Below, in pieces: positions 1 to 8,331 of a stretch of DNA of 64,000 bases (position 1 is its first letter; the number at the start of each line of letters is the position of its first letter). This DNA is from an uncultured Roseicyclus sp. Its GTDB lineage: Bacteria; Pseudomonadota; Alphaproteobacteria; Rhodobacterales; Rhodobacteraceae. The stretch covers positions 336,982 through 400,981 of the forward strand of contig CANMRT010000001.1 of the NCBI GenBank assembly GCA_947500415.1, read 5' to 3'. The translations under genes and the position numbers were made by a program. The notes below the pieces were generated by a model that saw only the letters and a list, made by a program, of their open reading frames with translations, was not told where the DNA came from and did not search any database.

Positions 1-1
1 C

Positions 2-466
2 GAAGAAGCCGATCCGAACATGGAATGGTGGAAAATCGGCCTATACCTGGTGCTCGGGCTAGTTGGCTTGCCCCTTGGCGCTAGCCTGTTGATCGACAGC
101 GCCACAGCGATTGCGACCGAATATGGCGTGAGCGACACGGTGATCGGTCTGACCTTGGTGGCGGTCGGAACCTCGCTTCCGGAACTGGCGACTACGGTGA
201 TGGCCGCCTTCCGCAAACAGGCGGATGTGGCGATTGGCAATGTAATCGGCTCGAACGTGTTCAACCTTCTTGCGATCATCGGCATTGCCACGCTTGTGGG
301 GCCGATCCCGGTTGATCCCGGCATCCTGCGGTTTGACCTGTGGGTCATGCTGGCCGCGTCGTTGGTGCTGCTTCCGTTTGTGTTCAAGAAGCTTCCTATG
401 GGGCGCGGTGTCGGTCTGGCTTTTTCTGCGCTCTATGTGGGCTATATCGTGATCCTCCTGATCTGA
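2..466 (+). CDS. Calcium/sodium antiporter, C-terminal part
   Basis: C-terminal half of a CaCA-family (YrbG-type) Na+/Ca2+ exchanger of the inner membrane. The frame is open from the first bases of the window, so the gene begins upstream; the ATG at position 20 is probably internal. The visible part carries one alpha repeat: GTSLPE followed by a helix and GNVIGSNVFN (roughly nt 167-265), the ion-binding signature of the family. Several further hydrophobic segments follow and the protein ends in a membrane helix, as is normal. The next gene starts 15 nt downstream and may be co-transcribed. The family assignment is firm; ion specificity is inferred from the family only. Confidence 0.85.
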   Translation, partial: EEADPNMEWWKIGLYLVLGLVGLPLGASLLIDSATAIATEYGVSDTVIGLTLVAVGTSLPELATTVMAAFRKQADVAIGNVIGSNVFNLLAIIGIATLVGPIPVDPGILRFDLWVMLAASLVLLPFVFKKLPMGRGVGLAFSALYVGYIVILLI

Positions 467-481
467 GGAGGAGCACCCGAC

Positions 482-1255
482 ATGACAGCATTGGTAACAG
501 GCGGCGCGAAACGGCTTGGCCGCGCGATGGCTTTGGAATTGGCCACGCAGGGGCACGACGTTGCGGTTAACTACAACGGTAGTGCCGAGGCAGCGGAAGA
601 GACCTGTCACGAGATCGAGGCATTGGGTGTGCGTGCCGTGTCGTTGCAGGCGGACCTGCTGGATGAGGACGCGGTTCAGGGTTTGATGGGGCGCGTGACA
701 GAAGCGCTGGGACCGGTTGAGGTGCTGATCAACAACGCCTCCATCTTCGAATACGACAATATCGAGAGTGCGACGCGCGACCATTGGGATCGCCACATGG
801 AATCAAACCTGCGGGCGCCGTTTGTGCTGACGCAGGCCTTGGCCGCGCAATTGCCGGAGCCGGATACGGATGAGAACAATGAGCCGGTCGCGCGCGGCCT
901 GATCGTGAATATGTGCGATCAACGGGTTCGAAAGCTGACGCCGGAGTTCATGACCTACACGATTGCCAAGATGGGCCTCTGGGCGCTGACCCGGACATCC
1001 GCTCAGGCACTGGCCCCTAAATGCCGGGTCAATGCTATCGGGCCGGGACCAACGATGCAGGGCGGGCGACAGTCGGCGGAGCACTTCGCCAAGCAACGCG
1101 CGGCCACAGTTTTGAACCGTGGTGCAGACCCGCAGGCGATCTGCGAGGCGTTGCGCTATTTTCTTGGTGCGAAATCGGTAACGGGGCAGCTTATTTGTGT
1201 GGATGGCGGCCAACATCTGGGGTGGGAAACCCCAGACGTTGTTGGGGTTGAATGA
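482..1255 (+). CDS. SDR oxidoreductase, pteridine reductase / FolM-like
   Basis: Short-chain dehydrogenase of 257 residues, cytosolic. The Rossmann motif is TGGAKRLG (6-13), with NNAS at 84-87 and a GPGP segment at 187-190. The catalytic triad is not the classical Ser-Tyr-Lys: Asp146 lies 13 residues before Tyr159, with Lys163 following, which is the Asp-Tyr-Lys arrangement of trypanosomatid PTR1 and bacterial FolM. I infer reduction of a pterin (dihydromonapterin or dihydrobiopterin type) with NADPH; the substrate is not proven by sequence. The start is supported by a strong GGAGGAG ribosome site. The next gene, uvrC, begins after a 291-nt AT-richer gap. Confidence 0.8.
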   Translation: MTALVTGGAKRLGRAMALELATQGHDVAVNYNGSAEAAEETCHEIEALGVRAVSLQADLLDEDAVQGLMGRVTEALGPVEVLINNASIFEYDNIESATRDHWDRHMESNLRAPFVLTQALAAQLPEPDTDENNEPVARGLIVNMCDQRVRKLTPEFMTYTIAKMGLWALTRTSAQALAPKCRVNAIGPGPTMQGGRQSAEHFAKQRAATVLNRGADPQAICEALRYFLGAKSVTGQLICVDGGQHLGWETPDVVGVE

Positions 1256-1546
1256 CGCAAGGGAACGCGATTCTCCACCGACGCGATATTTGTGACTGTA
1301 ATGTAAAGGACATGTGACAAGAATATTTCTTGCTGTATACAGGCACTTATTTTCCTTTATTTTCAACGGGATAAATTAGTGCCTAAAAAATAGGCAAATC
1401 GCAGAACCCTGCCAAAAACAACGAAAAAATCGCCATGCCCAATAGTTTTCCGCAGGGTTATCCACAGAAACGGTGGACAGCTTAGCACTTGATGCACCGC
1501 ATGATCCGTTGCAGCGCAGAATAGAATCACGGAACCGTGAAATACG
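1256..1546. other. AT-richer intergenic region with a DnaA-box-like site
   Basis: A 291-nt gap between the SDR gene and uvrC, clearly more AT-rich than its surroundings. It holds a perfect TTATCCACA nonamer at 1458-1466 and a small inverted repeat TGCCTA/TAGGCA (1380-1385 and 1391-1396). No convincing open frame is visible in it. It presumably contains the uvrC promoter. Confidence 0.5.
1458..1466 (+). promoter_or_regulatory. DnaA-box-like nonamer
   Basis: Exact match to the consensus TTATCCACA, about 80 nt upstream of the uvrC start. I see only one such copy in this gap, so this is not an origin by itself. It could be a DnaA titration or regulatory site, or chance. Confidence 0.4.
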
Positions 1547-3415
1547 ATGGAAAATGAGACCGAAAGCACGCCGAAAACCGGCCATGAGGTGATCCAGAAT
1601 TACCTCCGGACGCTCGACAATTCGCCGGGTGTCTACCGCATGCTCGATGCGCAATCGCGGGTGCTTTATGTCGGTAAGGCGCGGGCGCTGAAGCGGCGGG
1701 TCTCGAACTACGCGAAACCATCTGGCCATGATGGGCGGATCGCCCGGATGATCCGCGAGACGGCCAGCATGATGTTTCTGACCACGCGGACGGAAACCGA
1801 AGCGCTGCTGCTGGAACAGAACCTGATCAAGCAGCTCAAGCCCAAATTCAATGTGCTGCTGCGCGACGACAAAAGCTTCCCGAATATCCTCGTCAGCCGC
1901 ACGCACGCCTTTCCGCAGATCAAGAAGCATCGCGGCGCGAAGAAGGAGAAGGGCGACTACTTTGGCCCCTTTGCCAGCGCGGGTGCGGTGAACCGGACGT
2001 TGAACCAATTGCAGAAGGTCTTTCTTCTGCGGAATTGCACGGACGCGACCTTTGAAACCCGCACGCGGCCCTGCCTTTTGTATCAGATCAAACGCTGCTC
2101 AGGCCCCTGCGTGGGCCATATCAGTGAAGAAGACTACGCCGCTTCGGTCGCAGATTCTGTGCGGTTCCTGAAAGGCGACTCGACGGAATTGCAGGCCGCC
2201 TTGGCCGAGCAGATGGCCGAGGCCTCCAAGGACATGGAATTTGAACGCGCCGCCGCCCTGCGCGATCGCATCCGTGCGTTGACCAACGTGCAAAGCGCAC
2301 AAGGTATCAATCCGCGTGGCGTGCGCGAGGCCGATGTGATTGCCCTTCATATGGAGGGCGGGCAGGCCTGCGTTCAGGTCTTCTTCATCCGCGCCAACCA
2401 GAACTGGGGCAATAAGGATTACTACCCCCGCATCGGCCCCGACATCGACGAGCCTGAGGTGCTAGAGGCTTTCCTCGGCCAGTTCTACGACACCAAAGAC
2501 GTTCCCCGTCAGGTGATCCTGTCCCATCCGGTTGAGAACATGGACCTGATGGCCGACGCGCTGTCCCAGAAACGCGGCACAAAGGTCGAAATCCTCATCC
2601 CCCAGCGCGGCGAGAAACTCGAACTCGTCGAAGGCGCTCGCCGCAACGCGCGCGAAAGCCTTGGCCGCTCGATGGCCGAAAGCCAGGCTCAGGGCAAACT
2701 CCTGCGCGGTTTGGCCGAAGCCTTCGATCTCGACGGCCCGCCCAAGCGGATCGAGGTCTACGACAACTCCCACATTCAAGGAACGAATGCCGTTGGTGGG
2801 ATGATCGTGGCCGGGCCCGACGGCTTCATGAAAAGCCAATACCGTAAGTTCAACATTCGAGGGGAAGAGCTGACGCCGGGCGACGATTTTGGCATGATGA
2901 AAGAGGTCCTGAACCGCCGCTTCAAGCGGCTGTTGAAAGAAGACCCGGATCGCGAGACCGAAGCCTGGCCAGACCTTCTGCTGATCGACGGCGGCGCGGG
3001 GCAGATCAGCGCGGTGAAAGAGATCATGGATGATCTGGGCGTCGAAGATGTGCCGTTTATCGGCGTCGCCAAAGGCATCGATCGCGATCAGAGCAAGGAA
3101 GAGTTCTACCGCCCCGGCAAGTCGGTCTTCGCGCTCAAACGCAATGATCCGGTGCTTTATTTCGTCCAACGGATGCGGGATGAGGCGCACCGGTTCGCGA
3201 TTGGCGCGCACCGCAACAAGCGGTCGAAGGCTGTCAGCGCGACGCCGCTGGATGATGTGCCGGGCGTGGGGGCCGCGCGGAAACGGGCGCTGCTCGCGCA
3301 TTTTGGCTCGGCCAAGGCGGTGACGCGGGCGAACCTTGCGGATCTGAAAGCGGTCGAGGGAGTATCTGAAGGTCTGGCGCAGAAGATCTACGACTATTTC
3401 CATGATCAGGCCTGA
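1547..3415 (+). CDS. uvrC: Excinuclease ABC subunit C
   Basis: UvrC makes both incisions in nucleotide excision repair, acting on the UvrB-DNA complex in the cytosol. The 622-residue length is normal. Order of domains: GIY-YIG nuclease at the N-terminus (GVY at 28-30, YVG at 41-43), a UVR motif that contacts UvrB at about 205-240, the RNase H-like C-terminal nuclease ([10 protein letters not shown], near residue 405), and tandem helix-hairpin-helix motifs at the end ([20 protein letters not shown] and [17 protein letters not shown]). The ATG gives the expected N-terminus with a short extension. pgsA follows after 170 nt on the same strand, an order seen in other Rhodobacteraceae. Confidence 0.97.
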   Translation: MENETESTPKTGHEVIQNYLRTLDNSPGVYRMLDAQSRVLYVGKARALKRRVSNYAKPSGHDGRIARMIRETASMMFLTTRTETEALLLEQNLIKQLKPKFNVLLRDDKSFPNILVSRTHAFPQIKKHRGAKKEKGDYFGPFASAGAVNRTLNQLQKVFLLRNCTDATFETRTRPCLLYQIKRCSGPCVGHISEEDYAASVADSVRFLKGDSTELQAALAEQMAEASKDMEFERAAALRDRIRALTNVQSAQGINPRGVREADVIALHMEGGQACVQVFFIRANQNWGNKDYYPRIGPDIDEPEVLEAFLGQFYDTKDVPRQVILSHPVENMDLMADALSQKRGTKVEILIPQRGEKLELVEGARRNARESLGRSMAESQAQGKLLRGLAEAFDLDGPPKRIEVYDNSHIQGTNAVGGMIVAGPDGFMKSQYRKFNIRGEELTPGDDFGMMKEVLNRRFKRLLKEDPDRETEAWPDLLLIDGGAGQISAVKEIMDDLGVEDVPFIGVAKGIDRDQSKEEFYRPGKSVFALKRNDPVLYFVQRMRDEAHRFAIGAHRNKRSKAVSATPLDDVPGVGAARKRALLAHFGSAKAVTRANLADLKAVEGVSEGLAQKIYDYFHDQA

Positions 3416-3424
3416 GGTCAACAG

Positions 3425-3441
3425 CTTATCACGTTGATAAG
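3425..3441. repeat. 17-bp inverted repeat between uvrC and pgsA
   Basis: Two perfect 7-nt arms, CTTATCA and TGATAAG, around a 3-nt centre (CGT), ten bases after the uvrC stop codon. There is no T-run after it, so it is a poor intrinsic terminator. It could be an operator for a dimeric regulator or an mRNA hairpin. Confidence 0.4.
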
Positions 3442-3585
3442 GAAGGCTAACGTTTTGGAAAGACAGCACAATCGCAGTCCTGTTAACCCAATCTTAATGA
3501 TTTCAACGGGGATACCCGCCGATCACACGACCTGTTGCGGTCGCGGGCTATTCCCTCTGTTCCCGGAACGCGATACGCCTTGGGC

Positions 3586-4278
3586 ATGCGTTTGAACCTG
3601 CCAAACAGCCTGACCCTCGTGCGCCTGATCGCGGCGCCGATGGTGGCTTTTGTCTTCCTTCTCTTGCCCCGGCCCTTCGCCGATTGGGTGGCGCTTTTGC
3701 TGTTCATGTCGGCGGCGTTTACGGACTATGTCGACGGTGTTCTGGCGCGGGCGTGGAAGCAGGAAACGAAGTTCGGCGCCATGCTGGATCCGATTGCCGA
3801 CAAGGCGATGGTCGTGATCGCCCTGACCGTTGTGCTGGCGCTTTATGGGGTCAATTTCAACGCGGGCAGTCTGTCGTTGAACCCGATCTTCCTGATCCCC
3901 ATCATCGTGATCCTTCTGCGTGAGATTTTCGTCTCGGGCCTGCGGGAATTTCTGGGGGCCAACGCGAGCAAGCTGAAGGTCACAAAACTGGCCAAGTGGA
4001 AAACCACGGTTCAGATGTTCGCCATCGGCTTTATCTTCTGCTTTGGCCTCTTCGCCCATTACCTTTGGGCGCTGTCGGTTGGTATGGACGCGGCGATCAT
4101 CGAGGGCATCATGGCCGGCGAGGTGGAGGACGAATTCAACCTGCGTTGGATCCTGTTCGGCTACCAGTGGAGCGAGCTTTTGGGCATTGCCCTGCTGTGG
4201 CTCTCGGCGGCTTTGACGGCGATCACAGGGGTCGATTACTTCCGCAAGGCGCGGCCTTACCTGACGGAGCCCGAGTGA
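3586..4278 (+). CDS. pgsA: CDP-diacylglycerol--glycerol-3-phosphate 3-phosphatidyltransferase
   Basis: Inner-membrane enzyme that makes phosphatidylglycerol phosphate from CDP-diacylglycerol and glycerol-3-phosphate, the committed step to phosphatidylglycerol and cardiolipin. The complete CDP-alcohol phosphotransferase motif is present: D47-x2-D50-G51-x2-A54-R55-x8-G64-x3-D68-x3-D72. Several membrane segments follow. I chose the ATG at 3586 (MRLNLPNSLTL) because it gives the usual family N-terminus; the frame stays open upstream to a TTG at 3535. The stop codon overlaps the moaD start (TGATG), so pgsA, moaD and moaE are likely one operon. Confidence 0.93.
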   Translation: MRLNLPNSLTLVRLIAAPMVAFVFLLLPRPFADWVALLLFMSAAFTDYVDGVLARAWKQETKFGAMLDPIADKAMVVIALTVVLALYGVNFNAGSLSLNPIFLIPIIVILLREIFVSGLREFLGANASKLKVTKLAKWKTTVQMFAIGFIFCFGLFAHYLWALSVGMDAAIIEGIMAGEVEDEFNLRWILFGYQWSELLGIALLWLSAALTAITGVDYFRKARPYLTEPE

Positions 4279-4523
4279 TGGATATTCGCTATTTCGCCTG
4301 GCTGCGGGAACGTATTGGGACGGGTCATGAGACCATTGAAAGCAACGCCGAAACAGTGGCCGATCTGATCGAAGAGCTGAAAGCCCGCTCAGAGTCCCAT
4401 GCCTTCGCATTCTCCGACATTGCTTCGCTACGGGCGGCGGTCGATCAGGAATTGGTTGCGTTCGATGCGCCGGTCTTGGGCGCGAAAGAAGTGGCTTTCT
4501 TCCCGCCCATGACTGGGGGCTGA
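4278..4523 (+). CDS. moaD: Molybdopterin synthase sulfur carrier subunit
   Basis: Ubiquitin-like sulfur carrier of molybdopterin synthase, 81 residues. It ends in the obligatory Gly-Gly (residues 80-81, preceded by FFPPMT), whose C-terminus is converted to a thiocarboxylate and donates sulfur to precursor Z. The N-terminal MDIRYFAWLRERIG is typical of the family. The start overlaps the pgsA stop by one base, and moaE follows 4 nt later, so translation is probably coupled. Confidence 0.95.
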   Translation: MDIRYFAWLRERIGTGHETIESNAETVADLIEELKARSESHAFAFSDIASLRAAVDQELVAFDAPVLGAKEVAFFPPMTGG

Positions 4524-4527
4524 ACCT

Positions 4528-4971
4528 GTGGCCGTTCACGTCCGCGAAGATGCTTTTGACCCTGGCGCGGAGCTGAACGCTTTCTCCGAAGGTGCAGAGG
4601 GCGCGGGGGCTATAGTCAGCTTCACTGGGATCACGCGGGACGTCGCCGAAGGTGATTTGGCGGCGATGGAAATAGAGCATTACCCCGGGATGACGGAACG
4701 CGCGCTGACAGACATTCGCGCGCAAGCGATGGAACGGTTCGAGTTGATCGATGCGTTGGTGATCCACCGCCATGGACGACTGGAACTGGGCGAGACGATC
4801 ATGATGGTGGCCACAGCCGCCCCGCATCGTCGGAACGCCTTTGAGGCCGCTGATTTCCTGATGGATTACCTGAAATCGCGAGCCCCATTCTGGAAACGCG
4901 AGATCACGTCGCGCGGGGCGGATTGGGTTGCGGCCAAGGATGAAGATGAGGACGCGCTGAACCGCTGGTAG
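4528..4971 (+). CDS. moaE: Molybdopterin synthase catalytic subunit
   Basis: Large subunit of molybdopterin synthase, 147 residues, partner of the adjacent MoaD. It converts precursor Z to molybdopterin by inserting two sulfurs. Family signatures are IHRHGRLELGE and the catalytic lysine stretch KSRAPFWKRE near the C-terminus. The GTG start 4 nt after the moaD stop is the best choice because it gives the usual length. This is the end of the pgsA-moaD-moaE run; the next gene is on the other strand and converges on it. Confidence 0.95.
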   Translation: MAVHVREDAFDPGAELNAFSEGAEGAGAIVSFTGITRDVAEGDLAAMEIEHYPGMTERALTDIRAQAMERFELIDALVIHRHGRLELGETIMMVATAAPHRRNAFEAADFLMDYLKSRAPFWKREITSRGADWVAAKDEDEDALNRW

Positions 4972-4981
4972 GCAAGCGGCG

Positions 4982-5311
4982 TCAGGCGTTTTGGTTGACG
5001 CTTTCGACGTAAGTGCGCAGCTCTTCCGCCTCTTGCCGCGCCTCCCGCAGACCTTCCATCGCGGCGCGCAACTCCGCCTCTGTCTGGCTAAGCTGATTGG
5101 TCAATTCGCCTTCACGTTGCTGGAGGTAGGCAATCGCCTGGTCGCGGGTTTCCTCGGCATCGTGCAGGGCGCGGGCGAGGTTTTCCATCTCCCCCAGATC
5201 GGCGGACGACACCTGATTGAACCGGGTCACGAGCCAGTGAGCGAGCCATCCGAGGGCGAAAGCCACGAACAGGATGATGGCGATGGCGATGATGAATTCC
5301 AGGCGGTTCAT
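4982..5311 (-). CDS. Small membrane-anchored coiled-coil protein
   Basis: A 109-residue protein I cannot assign to a named family. Residues about 5-27 form one hydrophobic membrane helix; residues about 38-105 are rich in Glu, Gln, Arg, Leu and Ala with heptad-like spacing, predicting a long coiled coil. It starts 18 nt after the stop of the upstream OmpA/BON gene on the same strand, so the two are probably co-transcribed and may act together at the inner membrane and periplasm. No catalytic motif is visible. Confidence 0.7.
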   Translation of the reverse strand: MNRLEFIIAIAIILFVAFALGWLAHWLVTRFNQVSSADLGEMENLARALHDAEETRDQAIAYLQQREGELTNQLSQTEAELRAAMEGLREARQEAEELRTYVESVNQNA

Positions 5312-5329
5312 GGGGCTCTTGCTTTCGTC

Positions 5330-7288
5330 CTAGTTCGCGTCGGGCGCTTCGGGGCGGGGAAGGGGGCGTGCCTCAAACGGCCAATCGGCAATTGCTCCCT
5401 GGGCCAGAATGCCACCGCGCGTGCGGGGCTGATCGTCGGCCCCGGCGGCTGCGCCGGCAACCTCGGCTGTGGCCAGAAGGCGGAATTCGATGCGACGGTT
5501 CTGTTCACGGCCATCTTCGGTTTCGTTGTCGGCGATCGGTTGGCTTTCACCGTAGCCCTGAGCGGTCAGATTGGAAATCAGGATGCCGCGCGCGAGAAGA
5601 CCATTCAGAACCGCATCTGCGCGGGCCTGACTGAGGTTCAGATTCATCGTCTCGCCGCCCTGTGCGTCTGTATGGCCGCCGATCTCAATGCGCACGTGGA
5701 GGCAATCGGGCAGCACTTCGGCGATCTGGTCAAGCACGGCGCCTGCGGCTTCGTTGATCTCGGTTGAACCGGGATCAAAGGTGATCTTGGTCTCTTCCTG
5801 AATGCTGCGGATGCGGGCCACGCATTGTTCATCGGTGGGCTGCGAAGCGACCGGGTCGAGCGCTTCGACGTAGCTGACGTCGAGTTGGAAGTCGGCCCCT
5901 TGTCCAAGGTCTTCGGACAGCATCCGGGTCAGGCGCGAGACAGCTTCCTGATCCCCAGTCTCACCGGTCAGGCGGAGAGTGTCAGGCTCAACCGTCAACT
6001 GGCCAGAGTTGAGTTCGGACAGGGCATTCAGACCGGCCATGACGCGAACCGACCAGCCTTGAGGAAGGTCGACGACGGAGCGGGTGGCGACATCGGTGCG
6101 GTCCGCCCCGAACAGCGCTGCGGCGAAGGTTTGGACTGACGCACCTATGGCCCCGTCAGGCAGGCGGCCACGTAGACGCGCACCTGTTTCGGGGTCGAGC
6201 GTGGCGGTGAAGCGTGCAGGACCAGCAGTTTGTTCGGCCGAGGGTTCGGGCAAGACAGTCTGTAGGGAGAAGAGGTCCGGCAGCGCCGCCTCCAACTCGC
6301 CCACAACCGTGTCGAAGTGATCCTGCGCGGTGCCTTCGGCCGCGATCAGTGTCACGTCGGCGTCCGAGAAAGTCAGGCTGCCTTCGCCCAGTTCAGTGAG
6401 TGCCGCGAGTGCCGTTTCAACGGCGTCCCCCCAGGAGGGGGACGGCACGCCAAGGCCGATGGTGCAGGGCGAGCTGCCGCCGGCGCCTGCAGCTCGCCCG
6501 GCTGCCACGATCTGATCGCGTGTTTGGATGGTGTCGGCTGTGCAGGTTTCGAACCGGCCCCCTTCGGCGTCGCGCACGAAGCGTAGGGCGAAGGGGGTGA
6601 TGACGGGGCGTGGGGCGGAGATATCAAGGACGACTTCGACGCCTTCGGGCTGGTTCTGTTGGAGGCGCGCAATGAATTCAGCGCGTTCTTCGCGGGTTTC
6701 GCCCACGGCTTCGATCTCAACCCGGTCTGCCAGAACGGTGACCTTGGACCGTGGCAATGTCTGGAGCGCGCGCAGACCGTACGCGAGTGCTTCGGCCCAA
6801 GTGTCGGGCGCGGGCATCTCAGCGGTTTCGATCATGTTCACGACGTCGGCTGAACCGGCGATGTCGGCGATGGCTTCGGCCACGGCAAAGGCCTCGTCGC
6901 CCTCAGGTGCGGGGATCAGGCCGATCAACTGGATGCCGTCGCCGTTGCGCAGCATGTCGAGGGAATAGCGGGGCGGGGCAGAGAAATCCTGCGCGGCCAC
7001 GTCGAGGCGGTTGATGACGCGGTCCGCGTCGATGATTGCAGAGGCCTGCGTTTCGGCGCGGAAGCGCGCGGCCTCATCCGGGGCCGTGCCGTCAAGGAAG
7101 ACCTGCAGGCCGTTGGCCGAAACCTCGGCCCAGGTGATCCCGTCGGCCTCAAGCGCTGTCAGAATGTCTTCGGTCGAGCGCCGCTCGATCACACTAGCGG
7201 CAACGACTGCCACGCCCACGGAAAGCGTGCCCGCCACCACGAAGGAGGCTGGTCCGACAAATGCGGATATGCGTTCGGATATCGACAT
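5330..7288 (-). CDS. OmpA-family protein with BON-like repeats
   Basis: Large envelope protein of 652 residues. One N-terminal membrane helix at about 12-35 probably anchors it in the inner membrane. Residues from about 36 to 470 contain several BON-like units (for example ILTALEADGITWAEV followed by LQVFLDGTAPDEAARF). Residues about 487-603 form an OmpA C-terminal peptidoglycan-binding domain with GGHTDAQGG, LSQARAD and NRRIEF signatures. A Pro- and Ala-rich tail ends the protein. The plan resembles BON-plus-OmpA proteins such as mycobacterial ArfA/Rv0899, but no function can be transferred. A small coiled-coil gene follows directly. Confidence 0.85.
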   Translation of the reverse strand: MSISERISAFVGPASFVVAGTLSVGVAVVAASVIERRSTEDILTALEADGITWAEVSANGLQVFLDGTAPDEAARFRAETQASAIIDADRVINRLDVAAQDFSAPPRYSLDMLRNGDGIQLIGLIPAPEGDEAFAVAEAIADIAGSADVVNMIETAEMPAPDTWAEALAYGLRALQTLPRSKVTVLADRVEIEAVGETREERAEFIARLQQNQPEGVEVVLDISAPRPVITPFALRFVRDAEGGRFETCTADTIQTRDQIVAAGRAAGAGGSSPCTIGLGVPSPSWGDAVETALAALTELGEGSLTFSDADVTLIAAEGTAQDHFDTVVGELEAALPDLFSLQTVLPEPSAEQTAGPARFTATLDPETGARLRGRLPDGAIGASVQTFAAALFGADRTDVATRSVVDLPQGWSVRVMAGLNALSELNSGQLTVEPDTLRLTGETGDQEAVSRLTRMLSEDLGQGADFQLDVSYVEALDPVASQPTDEQCVARIRSIQEETKITFDPGSTEINEAAGAVLDQIAEVLPDCLHVRIEIGGHTDAQGGETMNLNLSQARADAVLNGLLARGILISNLTAQGYGESQPIADNETEDGREQNRRIEFRLLATAEVAGAAAGADDQPRTRGGILAQGAIADWPFEARPLPRPEAPDAN

Positions 7289-7362
7289 GGGCTTTGTTAC
7301 CCGGTTTCCCTGCTCGGGGGCTTTTATCCCTCAGCCCTAGCCTGTCCAGCGCGGGCTTTCAA

Positions 7363-8319
7363 TCAAACGAAGAGGGCAGCGGCGAAAAACAGCGCGGGGA
7401 TCAGGCCCGCGTCGCGGTTGGAACGGAAGAGTTTCAGGCACAGGTCCGGGTTGTCGATGTCGAGCCGGATCAACTGGTAGGACAGGTGCCAGCCCATGGC
7501 CCAGACCCCGCCAAGCGCCACCACCAGCGCCAGAATGTTGCCGCCCGGGACCAGCGCCACGACGACCGCTGCGCCGATCAGCAGCAGAGTGGCGGCGATG
7601 AAACCACGGAGCCAGGTCTTGGTGTTTTCGGCAAAGAGGCGAGCGGTGGATTTGATCCCGATCATCGCGTCATCTTCGCGATCCTGATGGGCGTAGATCG
7701 TGTCGTAGAAGAGCGTCCATGCGATACCGCCGAGGTAGAGGAGCACTGGCGCAAGAGACAGGCTGCCGGTGTGGGCGGTCCACGCAAGAAGGGCACCCCA
7801 GTTGAAGGCGAGGCCTAGGAAGACTTGCGGCCACCACGTGATCCGCTTGGCGAAGGGATAGATCGCGACGGGGACAAGGGAGATGACGCCAAGGAGAATG
7901 GTCGGCCAATTGAAGGTCAGCAGAATACCGAAGGATATGAGCGCCTGGATTGCGGCCCATGCTAATGCCTGCTTGACGCTGACTTGCCCGGAAGGGATGG
8001 GCCGCGACGCGGTGCGCGCCACGGAGCCGTCGAAATCACGGTCGGTGATGTCGTTCCATGTGCAGCCTGCGCCGCGCATCAGGAAGGCCCCGATGGCGCA
8101 GCCCACGAAGATCCAGACGTCGTAGAGCGTTGGCGCGCGACCTGTGAAAGACAGTGCCAGAAGCAAGCCCCACCAGCAGGGCAACAACAACAGCCACGTG
8201 CCGATGGGTCGATCGGCGCGGCTGAGGCGCAGGTAGGGGCGTGTGGCAGCGGGGGCGAGGCGGTCGACCCAATTGCCTTGAACGGCGTCTGCGACTTGTC
8301 CCGGCTCGGTCTCGCTCAT
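7363..8319 (-). CDS. ubiA: 4-hydroxybenzoate polyprenyltransferase
   Basis: Integral membrane prenyltransferase that attaches the polyprenyl tail to 4-hydroxybenzoate in ubiquinone synthesis. Both aspartate-rich prenyl-diphosphate motifs are present: NDITDRDFD (89-97) and DTIYAHQDREDD near residue 210, each binding Mg-diphosphate, among eight or nine hydrophobic segments. I place the start at MSETEPGQ (ATG at 8319), giving 318 residues; a longer frame would run into the divergent rsmE gene, which starts at 8332. The 12-nt gap implies overlapping 5' regions for the two genes. Confidence 0.94.
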   Translation of the reverse strand: MSETEPGQVADAVQGNWVDRLAPAATRPYLRLSRADRPIGTWLLLLPCWWGLLLALSFTGRAPTLYDVWIFVGCAIGAFLMRGAGCTWNDITDRDFDGSVARTASRPIPSGQVSVKQALAWAAIQALISFGILLTFNWPTILLGVISLVPVAIYPFAKRITWWPQVFLGLAFNWGALLAWTAHTGSLSLAPVLLYLGGIAWTLFYDTIYAHQDREDDAMIGIKSTARLFAENTKTWLRGFIAATLLLIGAAVVVALVPGGNILALVVALGGVWAMGWHLSYQLIRLDIDNPDLCLKLFRSNRDAGLIPALFFAAALFV

Positions 8320-8331
8320 ACGTTTGGCCCC

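Noticed and set aside
1380-1396. TGCCTA/TAGGCA inverted repeat read as a terminator
   Set aside because: The stem is only 6 bp, partly AT, and no T-run follows; left as a weak repeat.
3523-4827. Minus-strand open frame of 434 codons opposite pgsA, moaD and moaE
   Set aside because: The three plus-strand genes are certain; the antisense frame has no domain.
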